Assembly: GCA_963842155.1 (NCBI GenBank)
Contig: CAWJFP010000012.1
Coordinates: 1-64,000 of the forward strand
Length of the DNA: 64,000 nt
Origin: CAWJFP01 sp963842155
Lineage (GTDB): Bacteria; Pseudomonadota; Alphaproteobacteria; JACZXZ01
Direction: 5' to 3'
Shown: positions 44,260 to 52,539 of the stretch, piece after piece
Layout of the letters: every line of letters begins with the position of its first letter
Position numbering within the stretch: position 1 is the stretch's first letter
The notes under the pieces: model-generated
The model's input: the letters and a program-made list of their open reading frames with translations, nothing else
Told to the model about the DNA's origin: nothing
The model's database searches: none
Translations under genes and position numbers: made by a program

Positions 44260-45491
44260 TGCCCTTGGCACTCACGGTCAACGGCCGCCGCGTGGAGGCG
44301 CAGGTCGAGCCGCGCACGCATCTCGGCGACTTCCTGCGCGAGCATTTGCGGCTCACCGGCACGCATCTCGGCTGCGAGCATGGCGTCTGCGGCGCCTGCA
44401 CCGTCCTGATCGACGGGCTGCCGGTGCGCTCCTGCATCACGCTGGCGATCGCCTGCGACGGTCTCGCCGTGCGCACGATCGAGGGCTTCGACGACGACCC
44501 GCTGATGCGGCGGATGCGCGACGCCTTCTCGCGCGAGCACGGACTGCAATGCGGCTTCTGCACGCCGGGCATGGTGATCGCGGCGCGCGATATCGTCTTG
44601 CGCCTGCCCGAGGCCGACGAGGCGCGGGTCCGCCATGAGCTTGCCGGCAACCTCTGCCGCTGCACCGGCTATGCCGGGATCGTCGCTGCCGTCCGCCGCG
44701 TGCTGCTGGAGGCGACGCCCGAAGACAGGGCCGGCGCGGAGGCGGTGAACGCCACCGGAGCTGGCGAGGCGTCGATGCAGCCGCGCGAGGCCTCGCCGTC
44801 GCCGGCGGCTGCACAGTCGGCCGCAGCCGCAAGCACGGGCTTCACGCCCTTCACGCCGCGGCCGAGCGCGTCCGCCGCGCCGTCGCCCTCGCCAACGGCG
44901 GCCGCGCCGTCGAGCGCATCCGCCCTTCCGCGGGCAGGTTGGAGCCGCTTCGAGGAAAGCTTCGAGGTCCATCAACCGTTGCCGCGCGTTTGGTCGGCCC
45001 TCGACGACATCCCGCGCGTCGCGCGCTGCCTGCCCGGCGCCGAGGTGACCGAGCTGGACGGCCGCTCGGTGCGGGGCCGGCTTGCCGTGAAGCTGGGGCC
45101 GATCGCCGCCTCCTTCGCGGGCTCCGCCGTCGTCGAGCGCGACGAGGCGACGCTTGCCGGCATGATCAAGGGAGCGGGAAGCGACGGCGGCTCGGGCTCG
45201 CGCACCAAGGGCGAGATCGCCTATCGCCTCGAGCCGGTCGTGGGCGGACAGGGCACGCGCGTGAGCCTCGTCGTCGACTACAACCTGCAGGGACCGCTGG
45301 CGCAATTCTCGCGCAGCGGCCTGGCGCAGGAGCTTGCCCGCCGCTTGATCGCGGAGTTCGCGGCCAACCTCGATCGGAGCCTCGTCGGCGCGGCGCCCGC
45401 GGGGCCCGCCGCCGCGGTGCCGCTCAAGGCCGGAGCGCTTCTCTGGGCGGCCTTTCGCGCCTGGCTACGCGCGCTCCTGGGCCGCGCCTGA
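44256..45491 (+). CDS. [2Fe-2S] subunit fused to a CoxG-like (SRPBCC) domain
   Basis: 411 residues. Residues about 1-160 are a CoxS-like subunit. The plant-type cluster is GCEHGVCGACTVLIDGLPVRSC, and the second cluster CGFCTPGM and CRCTGY. Residues about 165-230 are an Ala/Pro/Ser-rich linker. Residues about 231-411 are a CoxG domain (FEESFEVHQPLPRVWSALDDIPRVARCLPGAEV ... GPIAASFAGSAVVERDEA), ending in a hydrophobic Trp-containing helix that may bind the membrane. In the cox operon CoxG is a separate protein recruiting CO dehydrogenase to the membrane. The fusion suggests this hydroxylase is membrane-tethered. Confidence 0.85.
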   Translation: MMPLALTVNGRRVEAQVEPRTHLGDFLREHLRLTGTHLGCEHGVCGACTVLIDGLPVRSCITLAIACDGLAVRTIEGFDDDPLMRRMRDAFSREHGLQCGFCTPGMVIAARDIVLRLPEADEARVRHELAGNLCRCTGYAGIVAAVRRVLLEATPEDRAGAEAVNATGAGEASMQPREASPSPAAAQSAAAASTGFTPFTPRPSASAAPSPSPTAAAPSSASALPRAGWSRFEESFEVHQPLPRVWSALDDIPRVARCLPGAEVTELDGRSVRGRLAVKLGPIAASFAGSAVVERDEATLAGMIKGAGSDGGSGSRTKGEIAYRLEPVVGGQGTRVSLVVDYNLQGPLAQFSRSGLAQELARRLIAEFAANLDRSLVGAAPAGPAAAVPLKAGALLWAAFRAWLRALLGRA

Positions 45492-45562
45492 TCGCAGGTT
45501 CTTTTGGATTTCTCTGATTCGAGACAAGGGACGGCATTGAACCGCATCGAGGGAGAAAACGA

Positions 45563-45934
45563 ATGGCGCTCAAATCGCTGGCGACGCAGGGCAACTACTT
45601 CCACATCTACGACTTCCGCGTGAAGCCGGGCCAAGGCGACGCCTTCATCAAGCTGTTCGACGAGTTCGACTATTCGGACGCCAACCCGATGCATAAATCC
45701 TCGGCGCAGGTGAAGGACGGCGTGCTCTGCCGGGATGTGGGCGATCCGGACCATTTCTATCTCGTCGGCGAATGGGCGGACATCGAGGCGCATGCCAAGA
45801 TCCGCAAGATCCTGGCCGAGGAGCTCAAGCCCGCCTTCATCGGCCTGATCGAGGGCGGCCGCTTCGTGCCCACCTACGCCGAGATCGTCTCGAGCACGCC
45901 GCAGGAGCTGCTCGACCGGACGTCGCGGGATTAG
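45563..45934 (+). CDS. ABM-fold (antibiotic biosynthesis monooxygenase-like) small protein
   Basis: 123 residues. The ferredoxin-like ABM fold is suggested by FHIYDFRVKPGQGDAFIKLFDEF, FYLVGEWADIEAHAKI and the C-terminal strand. Members act as cofactor-free monooxygenases on quinols or only as dimeric binding proteins, and the name does not imply antibiotic synthesis. GAGGGAGAAAACG precedes the ATG. It ends 1 bp from the convergent hydrolase gene, so no separate terminator fits between them. Confidence 0.72.
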   Translation: MALKSLATQGNYFHIYDFRVKPGQGDAFIKLFDEFDYSDANPMHKSSAQVKDGVLCRDVGDPDHFYLVGEWADIEAHAKIRKILAEELKPAFIGLIEGGRFVPTYAEIVSSTPQELLDRTSRD

Positions 45935-45935
45935 T

Positions 45936-46583
45936 CTACGACGCGCGGGATTTTCGCGCGGCCAGCGCCTCGAGCCGAGCCATCACCTCGGCGAGCGGCA
46001 GCACGTCGGCATATTTCTGGCCGAGATCGAAGAGGCTTGCTTCATGCGGCCCAGCCGCGCGGTCGCCGACGCAGTCGCGCGCGACGATCGGGCGGAGCCC
46101 GTGGCACATGGCGTCGAGCGTGCTGGCGCGCACGCAGCCGCTCGTCGTGCATCCCGCGATGACGAGCGTATCGACGCCGCGGCCCACCAGCATGCCGGCA
46201 AGGTCGGTGCCGAAGAACGCCGAAGGCAGGCGCTTGCGGATGACGATCTCGCCCGTAAGGGGGGCCAGCTCGGGCACGATCTGGCTCAAGGGGTTCGTTT
46301 CCGTGAGCAGCCCGAGGCGCGGCACCTTGAGCAGGTGGATATTGGCGTCGCTGCCGTCCTCGGCATAGACGATGCGGCTGTGGGCGATCGGCATCTCGAG
46401 GCGCCGCGCGAGCGCGAGCAGCGGCACGGTGTTGCGGATCGCGTCCGCGATATTGCCGCCCCCGAAGGCGGCAGGGTCGTTGAACCCCACCGCGAAATCG
46501 ACGATGAGCAGTCCCGGCCTCGAGCCGAAGCCCATGGTCTGGCCGAACTGCTGCCGCTTGAAGACCGCCGCCTCGTCGTTCAT
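45936..46583 (-). CDS. Isochorismatase-like cysteine hydrolase (N-carbamoylsarcosine amidase type)
   Basis: 215 residues. The catalytic triad is visible as Asp in LLIVDFAVGF, Lys in IVIRKRLPSAFFGTDL and Cys in GCTTSGCVRASTLDA. The length and the TTSGCVR context match N-carbamoylsarcosine amidase and maleamate amidohydrolase rather than true isochorismatase. It therefore probably removes ammonia from an amide or carbamoyl intermediate. ATG at 46583 has GAGGAC upstream. It is the only minus-strand gene of the catabolic cluster, divergent from the ThDP gene, so the 178-bp gap should hold both promoters. Confidence 0.85.
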   Translation of the reverse strand: MNDEAAVFKRQQFGQTMGFGSRPGLLIVDFAVGFNDPAAFGGGNIADAIRNTVPLLALARRLEMPIAHSRIVYAEDGSDANIHLLKVPRLGLLTETNPLSQIVPELAPLTGEIVIRKRLPSAFFGTDLAGMLVGRGVDTLVIAGCTTSGCVRASTLDAMCHGLRPIVARDCVGDRAAGPHEASLFDLGQKYADVLPLAEVMARLEALAARKSRAS

Positions 46584-46761
46584 CGCATTGTCCTCGCCAA
46601 AATCGGCAGTTCGCTGACGGGTCCCAGGCATCGCCCGATTCGATACGCCGGGCTGGTCCGAATAGGCTTATGGTAGAGACAGGCGGGAGCGTTGAGAAGC
46701 CGGCTCGGCCGAAGTGCAAACTCTCTCCGAGGTGTGGCTCGATCGACGGCGGAGGTCGCGG

Positions 46762-48312
46762 ATGAACGGTGCGGAGAGCCTGGTGCGGACCCTGGTCGCT
46801 GCCGGAGTCGAGGTCTGCTTCGCCAATCCCGGCACGTCCGAAATGAACTTCGTCGCGGCGCTCGACAAGGTCGACGGCCTCCGCCCCATCCTCGGCCTGT
46901 TCGAAGGCGTGGTGACCGGTGCCGCCGACGGCTATGGCCGCATGGCGGGCAAGCCCGCGGCGACGCTCCTTCATCTGGGGCCGGGCCTCGCGAACGGCCT
47001 CGCCAATCTCCACAATGCCCGCCGCGCCGCCACCCCGATCGTCAACATCGTCGGCGACCACGCGACCCACCACGCGCAATATGATGCGCCGCTCGCCTCC
47101 GACATCATGGGTTTTGCCCGGCCCGTTTCCGGCTGGCTCCAGCGTGCATTCTCGGCCAAGACGGTCGCGTCAGACGGGGCGCGTGCAGTGCAGGCGGCGC
47201 GCCAGGCGCCCGGGCAAATCGCAACGCTTATTCTGCCCGCGGATGCGGCCTGGCTGGAGGCCGACCGGCCGGCGCCGGCGCTGCCGGTCGCTGGCCCGGC
47301 GCCTGTCGCTGCGCAAGCGGTCGACCAGGTCGCCAAAGCGCTCGGTGCCGGCAAGCGGACAACGTTGCTTCTGGGCGGCGCGGCGCTCAAGCGGCGCGGT
47401 CTCGATGCCGCCGGCCGGATCGCCGCAAAGACCGGCGCACGGCTTGCCTGCGACACCTTCACGGCCCGGCTCGAGCGCGGCGCCGGCCTCGTGGCGCCGG
47501 AGCGGATACCCTATTTCGCCGAGCAGATCGTCGATTTCCTGAAAGACACGGAGCTTCTCGTCCTTGTCGGCACCAAGCCGCCGGTATCGTTCTTCGCCTA
47601 TCCCGGCAAGCCCAGCTGGTGCACGCCGGAAGGATGCCGGATTCTCCACCTGTCACTGCCGCACGAGGATGGCGTCGCGGCGCTGGAGGCGGTGGCCGAC
47701 GCGATCGGCGCGCCGCGGGAGCCCGCGCGCCGCGCGGAGCTGAGAAGGTCCAACTTGCCGACGGGCGCGCTCACCGTCATCAGCGCAGGCCAGGTGATCG
47801 CGCATTACCTGCCCGAGAACGCGATCATTTCCGAAGAGGCGGGGACCGCCGTGATCGGCATAGCGCCCTTCACCGCCAATTCGGCACCTCACGATTATCT
47901 GTCGCTCACGGGCGGTTCGATCGGCCAGGGGTTGCCGGTCGCGACCGGCGCCGCGGTGGCATGTCCCGACCGCAAGGTGCTCGGCCTGCAAGGGGATGGC
48001 GGCGGGATGTACACTCTGCAGGCGCTCTGGACGCAGGCACGCGAGCGGCTCGACGTCGTCACCGTCATTTTCGCCAACCGCTCATACGTCATTCTCAATG
48101 TCGAGCTGAAGCGCGTCGGCGCCGCGGCCCAAGGGCCGAAGGCGATGTCCATGCTCGATTTGCACGATCCGGTGCTCGACTGGGTGAGCCTCGCCCAAGG
48201 CATGGGCGTCGAGGCGTCGCGCGCCTCGACGGCGGAGGAATTCGCCGTGCAGTTCTCGGCCGCCGTCGCGGGGCGAGGCCCGCGCCTCATCGAGGCCGTG
48301 ATATCGCGATGA
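46762..48312 (+). CDS. Thiamine-diphosphate enzyme, acetolactate synthase/benzoylformate decarboxylase-like
   Basis: 516 residues. The cofactor-activating Glu lies in LFEGVVTGAADGYGRM, and the ThDP-Mg site is GDGGGMYTLQALWTQARERLDVVTVIFANRSY (GDG-x-N). The middle FAD/dome domain is degenerate (GKRTTLLLGGAALKRRG). The protein is shorter than typical AHAS and has no partner small subunit. A 2-oxoacid decarboxylase or carboligase role is therefore more likely than branched-chain amino-acid synthesis. The ATG at 46762 has GGAGG 7 bases upstream. It is followed by the FAD oxidase after 39 bp. Confidence 0.82.
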   Translation: MNGAESLVRTLVAAGVEVCFANPGTSEMNFVAALDKVDGLRPILGLFEGVVTGAADGYGRMAGKPAATLLHLGPGLANGLANLHNARRAATPIVNIVGDHATHHAQYDAPLASDIMGFARPVSGWLQRAFSAKTVASDGARAVQAARQAPGQIATLILPADAAWLEADRPAPALPVAGPAPVAAQAVDQVAKALGAGKRTTLLLGGAALKRRGLDAAGRIAAKTGARLACDTFTARLERGAGLVAPERIPYFAEQIVDFLKDTELLVLVGTKPPVSFFAYPGKPSWCTPEGCRILHLSLPHEDGVAALEAVADAIGAPREPARRAELRRSNLPTGALTVISAGQVIAHYLPENAIISEEAGTAVIGIAPFTANSAPHDYLSLTGGSIGQGLPVATGAAVACPDRKVLGLQGDGGGMYTLQALWTQARERLDVVTVIFANRSYVILNVELKRVGAAAQGPKAMSMLDLHDPVLDWVSLAQGMGVEASRASTAEEFAVQFSAAVAGRGPRLIEAVISR

Positions 48313-48351
48313 CGGAGGTGGCGGCCCAACGCCTGCGACGGAGGGCGGAGC

Positions 48352-49743
48352 ATGGATGACCTTATCGGGCATTTGAAAGCGGCCCTGGGACCGGGGGCGG
48401 TTCTCGAAGGTCCCGATGCTCTTGCGAAGGCGCACGGCGCCTTGGGGCGACAGCTCGGAACGCCGCTCGCCGTCGTCATGCCGGCCTCGACGAGCGAGGT
48501 GTCCACGATTCTCCGGCTATGCCACGCGGTGCGTCAGCCGGTCGTGCCTTGGGGCGGCAAGACCGGTCTCGTCGATGGCGGCCTGGCCGACGGCGCGCTC
48601 GCGCTGTCGCTCGAACGCATGAATCGCATCGAGGAGATCGATGCACTCGCTGCCACCATGACGGTCGAGGCCGGATGCGTGCTGCAAACGGTCTGCGACG
48701 CGGCAGATGCCAAAGGGCTGTTCTTCCCGCTCGATCTCGGCGCGCGGGGCTCGGCCACGATCGGCGGCAACGTCTCGACCAACGCCGGCGGCAACCGCGT
48801 CATCCGCTATGGCATGATGCGCGACATGGTGCTTGGCCTGGAGGCGGTGCTGGCCGACGGCACGGTCCTGTCCTCGCTCAACCGCCTGATCAAGAACAAT
48901 GCCGGCTACGACCTGAAGCAGCTCTTCATCGGGTCCGAGGGCACGCTGGGCGTCGTCACGCGCGCGGTGTTGCGCTTGCGGCCGCGGCCGGTCAGCCAGA
49001 GCACGGCTTTCGCGGCGGTCGATGCGTTCGATCGCCTGCCGCGTTTCCTCCGTCACATGGAGCAGGCGCTCGGCGGCACGCTCTCGGCATTCGAGGTCAT
49101 GTGGGAGGATTTCTACCGGCTTGTCACGACGACGCCGGCGAAGGGGCGGCCGCCGATACCCCACGGCCATCCCTACTACGCGCTGGTGGAGGCGCTGGGC
49201 GGCGATCAAGCCGAGGACGCGGCCCGCTTCGAGCGGGCGATGACCGCGGCGCTCGAGAGCGGCGATCTCGCCGACGCGGTGATCGCCAAGTCCCAGGCCG
49301 AGCGCGATCGGATGTGGGCGCTCCGCGACGACGTGGTCCAGCTCGCGCGAAACTTCCCGATCTTCGGCTTCGATGTCAGCCTCGGCATCGCGGATATGGA
49401 GGATTACATCGCCGAAATCCGCCATGCGCTTGCGACAAAATGGCCCGGCTCGACCCTGGTCGTGTTCGGCCATCTGGGCGACGGCAATCTCCACGTGATC
49501 GCCGGCACCGGCGAGGCCGGCACCGAGGCCAGGCATGCGGTCGAGGCGATCGTCTATGGCGCCTTGCGCGGACGCGGCGGCTCGATCTCCGCCGAGCATG
49601 GCATCGGGCTCGAGAAGCGCCCCTATCTCGGCTGGTCGCGCAGCGTCGAGGAAATTGCGCTGATGCGCGGCTTGAAGCAGACGCTCGATCCGCGGAACAT
49701 CCTCAATCCCGGAAAGGTGCTGGCGCCGCTCGCGGCGAGCTAG
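48352..49743 (+). CDS. FAD-linked 2-hydroxyacid oxidoreductase (GlcD/D-lactate dehydrogenase type)
   Basis: 463 residues. The PCMH FAD fold shows VVPWGGKTGLVDGGLA, LDLGARGSATIGGNVSTNAGGNRVIRYG and LFIGSEGTLGVVTRAVL. The C-terminal cap has VVFGHLGDGNLHV and SISAEHGIGLEKR, whose His residues belong to the active site in this family. It oxidises a D-2-hydroxyacid (lactate, 2-hydroxyglutarate, glycolate or similar) to the 2-oxoacid. Paired with the ThDP enzyme it could supply the 2-oxoacid that the latter decarboxylates. Confidence 0.85.
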   Translation: MDDLIGHLKAALGPGAVLEGPDALAKAHGALGRQLGTPLAVVMPASTSEVSTILRLCHAVRQPVVPWGGKTGLVDGGLADGALALSLERMNRIEEIDALAATMTVEAGCVLQTVCDAADAKGLFFPLDLGARGSATIGGNVSTNAGGNRVIRYGMMRDMVLGLEAVLADGTVLSSLNRLIKNNAGYDLKQLFIGSEGTLGVVTRAVLRLRPRPVSQSTAFAAVDAFDRLPRFLRHMEQALGGTLSAFEVMWEDFYRLVTTTPAKGRPPIPHGHPYYALVEALGGDQAEDAARFERAMTAALESGDLADAVIAKSQAERDRMWALRDDVVQLARNFPIFGFDVSLGIADMEDYIAEIRHALATKWPGSTLVVFGHLGDGNLHVIAGTGEAGTEARHAVEAIVYGALRGRGGSISAEHGIGLEKRPYLGWSRSVEEIALMRGLKQTLDPRNILNPGKVLAPLAAS

Positions 49744-49769
49744 GTTGCTTCTCGGCGCGGAACTCGTCG

Positions 49770-52539
49770 CTACTCGGCGGCTTGGCCCTCGGCGACCTTC
49801 TCGACCCGCGCCGCGCAATATTTGAACTCCGGGATCTTGCCGTAGGGATCGAGCTGCGGGTTGGTCAGGAGATTCGCCGCCGCCTCCGCGTAGCAGAAGG
49901 GCATGGAGACCATGCCGTCGGGGATGGCGCCGTCGGCCCGCGCCATGAGCTCGATCGCGCCGCGTCGCGTGGCCACGCGGATGCGGTCGCCGGCGCGGAT
50001 GCCGTTGCGATGGAGCCAAGCCGGCGAGAGCGAGGCGACGGCTTCGGGCTCGAGCGCGTCGAGCACGCTCGCGCGCCTGGTCATGGCGCCGGTATGCCAA
50101 TGCTCGAGCTGCCGGCCCGTGGTGAGCACGAGGGGATATTGCTCGTCCGGCTCCTCGGCGGGGGGGATGATCGAGGCGGGCACTAGCTTGGCACGGCCCG
50201 TCGGCGTCGGGAAGCCGTCGGCGAAGACCACGTCGTGGCCGGGCTGGTCGGCGGCGTCGGTCGGGATAGGTCACCGAATGCTCGCGCTCGAGCCTGTCCC
50301 AGGTGATGTGGTTGAAGGAGGGCATGACCGCCGCCATCTCGGCGAAGATCTCGCTCGGGTGCGAATAGGTCCAGTCGAGCCCCATGCGCCGCGCGATCTC
50401 CTGGATCATCCACCAGTCCTGCCGCGCGTCGCCCGGCAGCGGCAAGGCCTTGCGGCCGAGCTGCACTTGGCGGTTCGTGTTGGTGACGGTGCCGTCCTTC
50501 TCGGGCCAGGCGGAGGCCGGCAGCACCACGTCGGCATATTTCGCCGTCTCGGTGAGGAAGAGGTCCTGCACCACGAGATGCTCGAGCTTCGCCAGCGCCG
50601 CGCGCGCGTGACTCGCGTCCGGATCCGACATCGCCGGGTTCTCGCCCATGATGTACATGCCCTTGATCGCGCCGTCGAGGACGGCATGCACGATCTCGAC
50701 CACGGTCAGGCCCTTCTTCGGATCGAGCGGGGCGCCCCAATATTGCTCATATTGCTTGCGCACCGCCTCGTCCTCGACGCCGCGATAGTCAGGGTAGAAC
50801 ATGGGGATCAGCCCGGCGTCCGAGGCGCCCTGGACGTTGTTCTGGCCGCGCAGCGGATGGAGGCCCGTGCCCGGTCGGCCGACCTGGCCCGAGATCATGG
50901 CGAGCGCGATGAGGCAGCGCGCGTTGTCGGTGCCGTGGATATGCTGGGAGATGCCCATGCCCCAGAAGATGATCGCCGCCTCGGCCCGGGCGAAGAGCCG
51001 CGCGACCGTGCGCAAGGTCGCGGCGTCCACGCCGCAGCGTTCCGCCATGAGCTCGGGCGGGTAGTCCTTGATATGGGCCTTGAGGGCCTCGAAGTTCTCG
51101 GTATGGGCGGCGACATATTGCCGGTCGTAGAGCCCCTCCTCGATGATGGTGTGGAGGAGGGCGTTGAGCAGCGCCACGTCGCTGCCCGGCTTGAATTGCA
51201 GCATGTGGGTGGCATGGCGCTTCAAAGCCTGGCCGCGCGGGTCCACGACGATGAGCTTGGCGCCGCGCTTCGCTGCCTGCTTGAAGAAGGTGGCCGCGAC
51301 GGGGTGGTTCTCCGTCGGGTTCGCGCCGATGACGAGGATCACGTCCGAATGCATGCATTCGTTGAAGGTCGCCGTCACCGCGCCCGAGCCGATGCCTTCC
51401 ATCAGCGCCGCCACCGAGGACGCATGGCAGAGCCGCGTGCAATGATCGACGTTGTTCGAGCCGAAGCCGACGCGCACCAGCTTCTGGAAGAGATAGGCTT
51501 CCTCGTTCGAGCCTTTGGCCGAGCCGAAGCCCGCGAGCGCGCGGCGGCCGTCCCGGTCGCGGATGCGCTGCAATCCGGCGGCGGCGAGATCGAGCGCCTC
51601 GTCCCAGCTCGCCTCGCGGAAATGGCTCAGCGGATTCGAGGGATCGATGTCGTCGTCGACGATCTTCGGCCGGTCGGGCAGGCGGATGAGGGGCTTGGTG
51701 AGCCGCTGCGGATGGGTGACGTAATCGAAGCCGAAGCGCCCCTTGACGCAGAGGCGGCTCTGATTGGCGGGACCCTTCTTGCCGTTCACGTAGAGGATCT
51801 TGTCGTCCTTGATCTTGTAGGTGAGCTGGCAGCCGACGCCGCAATAGGGGCAGACGCTGTCGACCTCGCGATCGGCTTCTGCGACCCTGCGCTCCGCGCT
51901 GTCGAGCAGCGTCGCCGGCATGAGCGCCCCCGTCGGGCAGGCCTGTACGCATTCGCCGCAGGCGACGCAGGTGCTGTTGCCCATCGGGTCGTCGAAATCG
52001 AACACGATCTTGGCATGCGCGCCGCGCCCGGCCATGCCGATCACGTCGTTGACCTGGACCTCGCGGCAGGCGCGGACGCAGAGATTGCAATGGATGCAGG
52101 CGTCGAGATTCACGCGCATCGCGGGATGGCTCGGGTCGGGCGCCGGCTGGCCGCGGCGCGGGAAGCGGCTGGCCGCGATGCCGAACGCGTCGGCCCAGTG
52201 CCAGAACTCGAAGTCGGGGTCGTGCGAGGTCGCGCGCGCCGGCTGGTCCGCGACGAGCAGCTCCATCACCATCCGCCGCGAGGCCTTGGCGCGTTCCGAG
52301 GCGCTTTTCACCTTCATGCCGTCGGTCGGCTTGCGGATGCAGGAGGCGGCGAGCACGCGCTCGCCCTCGATCTCCACCATGCAGGCTCGGCAATTGCCGT
52401 CGGCGCGATAGCCCGGATAGGGCTGCCAGCAGAGATGGGGAATCTCCGTGCCCAGCCGGTTGGCCACCTGCCAGATGGTCTCGTCCGGCGCGGCCTCCAC
52501 CTCCTGGCCGTCGAAGAGGAATTTGATCGGCCCGCTCAT
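49770..52539 (-). CDS. fdhF: NAD-dependent formate dehydrogenase alpha subunit (W/Mo bis-MGD), one +1 frameshift
   Basis: About 922 residues after removing one base at 50259-50263. Order: N-terminal plant-type [2Fe-2S] (GNCRACMVEIEGE), His-Cys cluster, two ferredoxin-type [4Fe-4S] (CIHCNLCVRACRE, CVACGECVQACPTGAL), an MGD-associated [4Fe-4S] (CPYCGVGCQLTYKI), then the catalytic domain. Its metal-ligand Cys lies in NVDHCTRLCHASSVAAL (Cys, not selenocysteine). The frame breaks after HSVTYP and resumes at DAADQPGHDVVFADGFPTPTGR. It oxidises formate to CO2. With the fused NuoEF-like partner it matches the tungsten-containing FDH1 of Methylorubrum (Fdh1A). Confidence 0.92.

Noticed and set aside
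41051..45491. Form I CO dehydrogenase (coxMSL)
   Set aside because: The gene content resembles cox and a CoxG domain is present, but the Mo subunit lacks the AYRCSFR loop carrying the Cu-binding Cys.
46762..48312. Biosynthetic acetolactate synthase (ilvB)
   Set aside because: It is shorter than IlvB, has no ilvH next to it, and stands in a catabolic context beside a 2-hydroxyacid oxidoreductase.
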